The position numbers and the translations under genes were made by a program. From CAYFPO01 sp964345035 (GTDB taxonomy: Bacteria; Fidelibacterota; Marinisomatia; SCGC-AAA003-L08; GCA-002704045), in NCBI GenBank assembly GCA_964345035.1, contig CAYFPO010000005.1, positions 12,678 to 76,677 of the forward strand: 64,000 nucleotides of DNA, in the 5' to 3' direction. Positions 63,315-64,000 of the stretch are shown piece by piece. The stretch's first letter is position 1; every line of letters starts with the position of its first letter. Below the pieces are notes generated by a model. It made no database searches and was not told where the DNA came from. It saw only the letters and a list, made by a program, of their open reading frames with translations.

Positions 63315-63650
63315 ATGAAAGTTACAACATTTAAGAATATTTTGTACAGTTTTGCAGGAATTCTGATCCTGGCGGTTTTCCTTGTCTCCTCTTCCCAACC
63401 CCGGAATATTACCGAAGCAGTATTAACACTGAAAAATCTTTCATCCAATAATTACATCAGTATTGAAAAAGATTTTTCCAGACTAAGAGGCGTGGATTTC
63501 TGTGAAGTGTCTTTACTCACAAACACAGTTACTTTGCAAATCGACGACCGGAAAATATCAAAAAATGATATTGAAAATATCCTCAGAAAATGGGGATGTT
63601 CACCATTGAATTCCTCATTCATTAAATTAGCCGGATTTTTCACAGATTAA
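63315..63650 (+). CDS. Degenerate HMA-like small exported protein
   Basis: About 111 residues; ATG 63315 gives a signal peptide (NILYSFAGILILAVFLVSSS); the frame is open 9 codons upstream. The C-terminal 70 residues follow the heavy-metal-associated fold pattern (LTLKNLSSNNYISIEKDFSR...LQIDDRKISKNDIENILRKWG), but the metal-binding CxxC loop is absent. It may be a metal-independent relative. No family is firmly recognised. Confidence 0.6.
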   Translation: MKVTTFKNILYSFAGILILAVFLVSSSQPRNITEAVLTLKNLSSNNYISIEKDFSRLRGVDFCEVSLLTNTVTLQIDDRKISKNDIENILRKWGCSPLNSSFIKLAGFFTD

Positions 63651-63670
63651 TCTCTAAATCAATCTTGTCA

Positions 63671-63814
63671 TCATTTTCGTGGATTAAATATAGCCAAGGT
63701 CTCCTCGGAGTAATTTTCTTTTCCTGCAGCAGTAAATTTTTGTTGATGAAATAAATATCCAACAACGGAACCAATTGCGATTCCTAATACCCCTATAATA
63801 ATCAAATCAAACAA
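63671..63814 (-). CDS. Possible 47-aa single-pass membrane protein
   Basis: A minus-strand frame starting with TTG at 63814 and with AAGGA about 8 nt upstream. It encodes one membrane helix (FDLIIIGVLGIAIGSVVGYL) and a polar tail ending FNPRK. It is too short for firm judgement and could be chance. It faces the HMA-like gene tail to tail. Confidence 0.4.
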   Translation of the reverse strand: MFDLIIIGVLGIAIGSVVGYLFHQQKFTAAGKENYSEETLAIFNPRK

Positions 63815-64000
63815 CTTAATTATCCTTCAGTTAATGTGGCACTCTAACGAATAAACTCACCCACCTACGCATTTGCTACGGTGGGAAAGCCTGCCTTTGT
63901 TATTTTTATTTCTCATCGCCGTCCGCCTGTCCCTCCAAAAGCGGGGGTGGAGTGAGGGTTAGCAAACAATTTCACACATTTTTAAATTCTTGAATATATG
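63815..64000. other. Terminal 186 bp, no gene recognised
   Basis: Contains a small inverted repeat (CCCACC...GGTGGG near 63869-63894) and a GC-richer stretch (CGCCGTCCGCCTGTCCCTCC, 63919-63938) unlike the AT-rich surroundings. This could be a repeat or the end of a gene beyond the window. Confidence 0.3.

Noticed and set aside
1..64000. CRISPR arrays, rRNA and tRNA genes, prophage
   Set aside because: No regularly spaced repeats, no tRNA-like or rRNA-like sequence and no phage structural genes were seen.

Overview
The window looks like a scaffold from a member of Candidatus Marinimicrobia (Neomarinimicrobiota, SAR406) or a close relative in the FCB group. The evidence is AT-rich DNA (by eye in the mid-30s percent GC), secreted proteins ending in dockerin-like repeats of the form GDVNQD..NILDI..VNIILG, a type-IX-secretion-like C-terminal sorting domain (FDMNGRLIE...GNYF), a lexA/imuB/dnaE2 mutagenesis set, and standard Gram-negative envelope genes. 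One 100-N gap (13572-13671) shows this is a scaffold. It is flanked by an exact 55-bp repeat that looks like an unmerged k-mer overlap. The phylum call is inference; no rRNA or tRNA is present.

Layout. 1-9071 (minus): the end of a multiheme c-type cytochrome gene, then a copper/heavy-metal efflux operon (Cys-rich secreted protein, TolC-like channel, CusB, CusA, and a metal-binding lipoprotein). 9218-14372: a decayed, AT-rich zone with an oxygen-independent coproporphyrinogen oxidase (hemN), a small membrane protein, a secreted PQQ-type sugar dehydrogenase with a dockerin tail, gene remnants and the assembly gap. 14587-15480 (plus): three small Cys-rich genes (DUF971, CDGSH iron-sulfur, DUF2237). 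15477-24030 (minus): pterin dehydratase, then an SOS region with SRAP/YedK, DnaE2, a catalytically dead ImuB-like Y-family protein, a four-helix-bundle protein and LexA, interrupted by two broken secreted-protein genes and followed by a broken second four-helix-bundle gene.

24281-29480 (plus): anmK, phosphomannomutase, polyprenyl diphosphate synthase, phosphoglucose/phosphomannose isomerase and a bifunctional nuclease. 29482-35556 (minus): the classic rpmF-plsX-fabH-fabD-fabG-acpP-fabF-rnc fatty-acid operon. 35690-42254 (minus): a tight run of a COG2403 GTPase, carbamate kinase, succinyl-CoA synthetase (sucC, sucD), NDP kinase, a SPOR lipoprotein and a membrane protein, with pruA upstream. 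44346-52717 (minus): methyltransferase, YbdG-type mechanosensitive channel, iron alcohol dehydrogenase, glutamine-synthetase-like ligase, aldehyde dehydrogenase, thiamine pyrophosphokinase and an M61 peptidase. 52856-57936: a LolA-like protein, an RNA methyltransferase, an SppA peptidase fused to an outer-membrane-barrel-like domain, and a saccharopine-dehydrogenase-like enzyme. 58019-63650 (plus): QueD/PTPS, DUF423, the muramidase NamZ, a sodium:solute symporter with a tiny membrane partner, an MFS exporter and a degenerate HMA-like protein.

The most unusual recurring theme is a set of secreted-protein genes that keep a signal peptide and a C-terminal sorting or terminal domain but have lost the middle (12001-12172, 19766-20252, 44109-44345), plus one chimeric pair (20256-21270). 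Other points of note are the dead ImuB cassette with candidate operators 51-52 bp upstream of both lexA and dnaE2, the repeat DNA translated in frame inside DnaE2, the barrel-SppA fusion, and the COG2403/carbamate kinase/succinyl-CoA synthetase/NDK operon, in which three products make or exchange nucleoside triphosphates.
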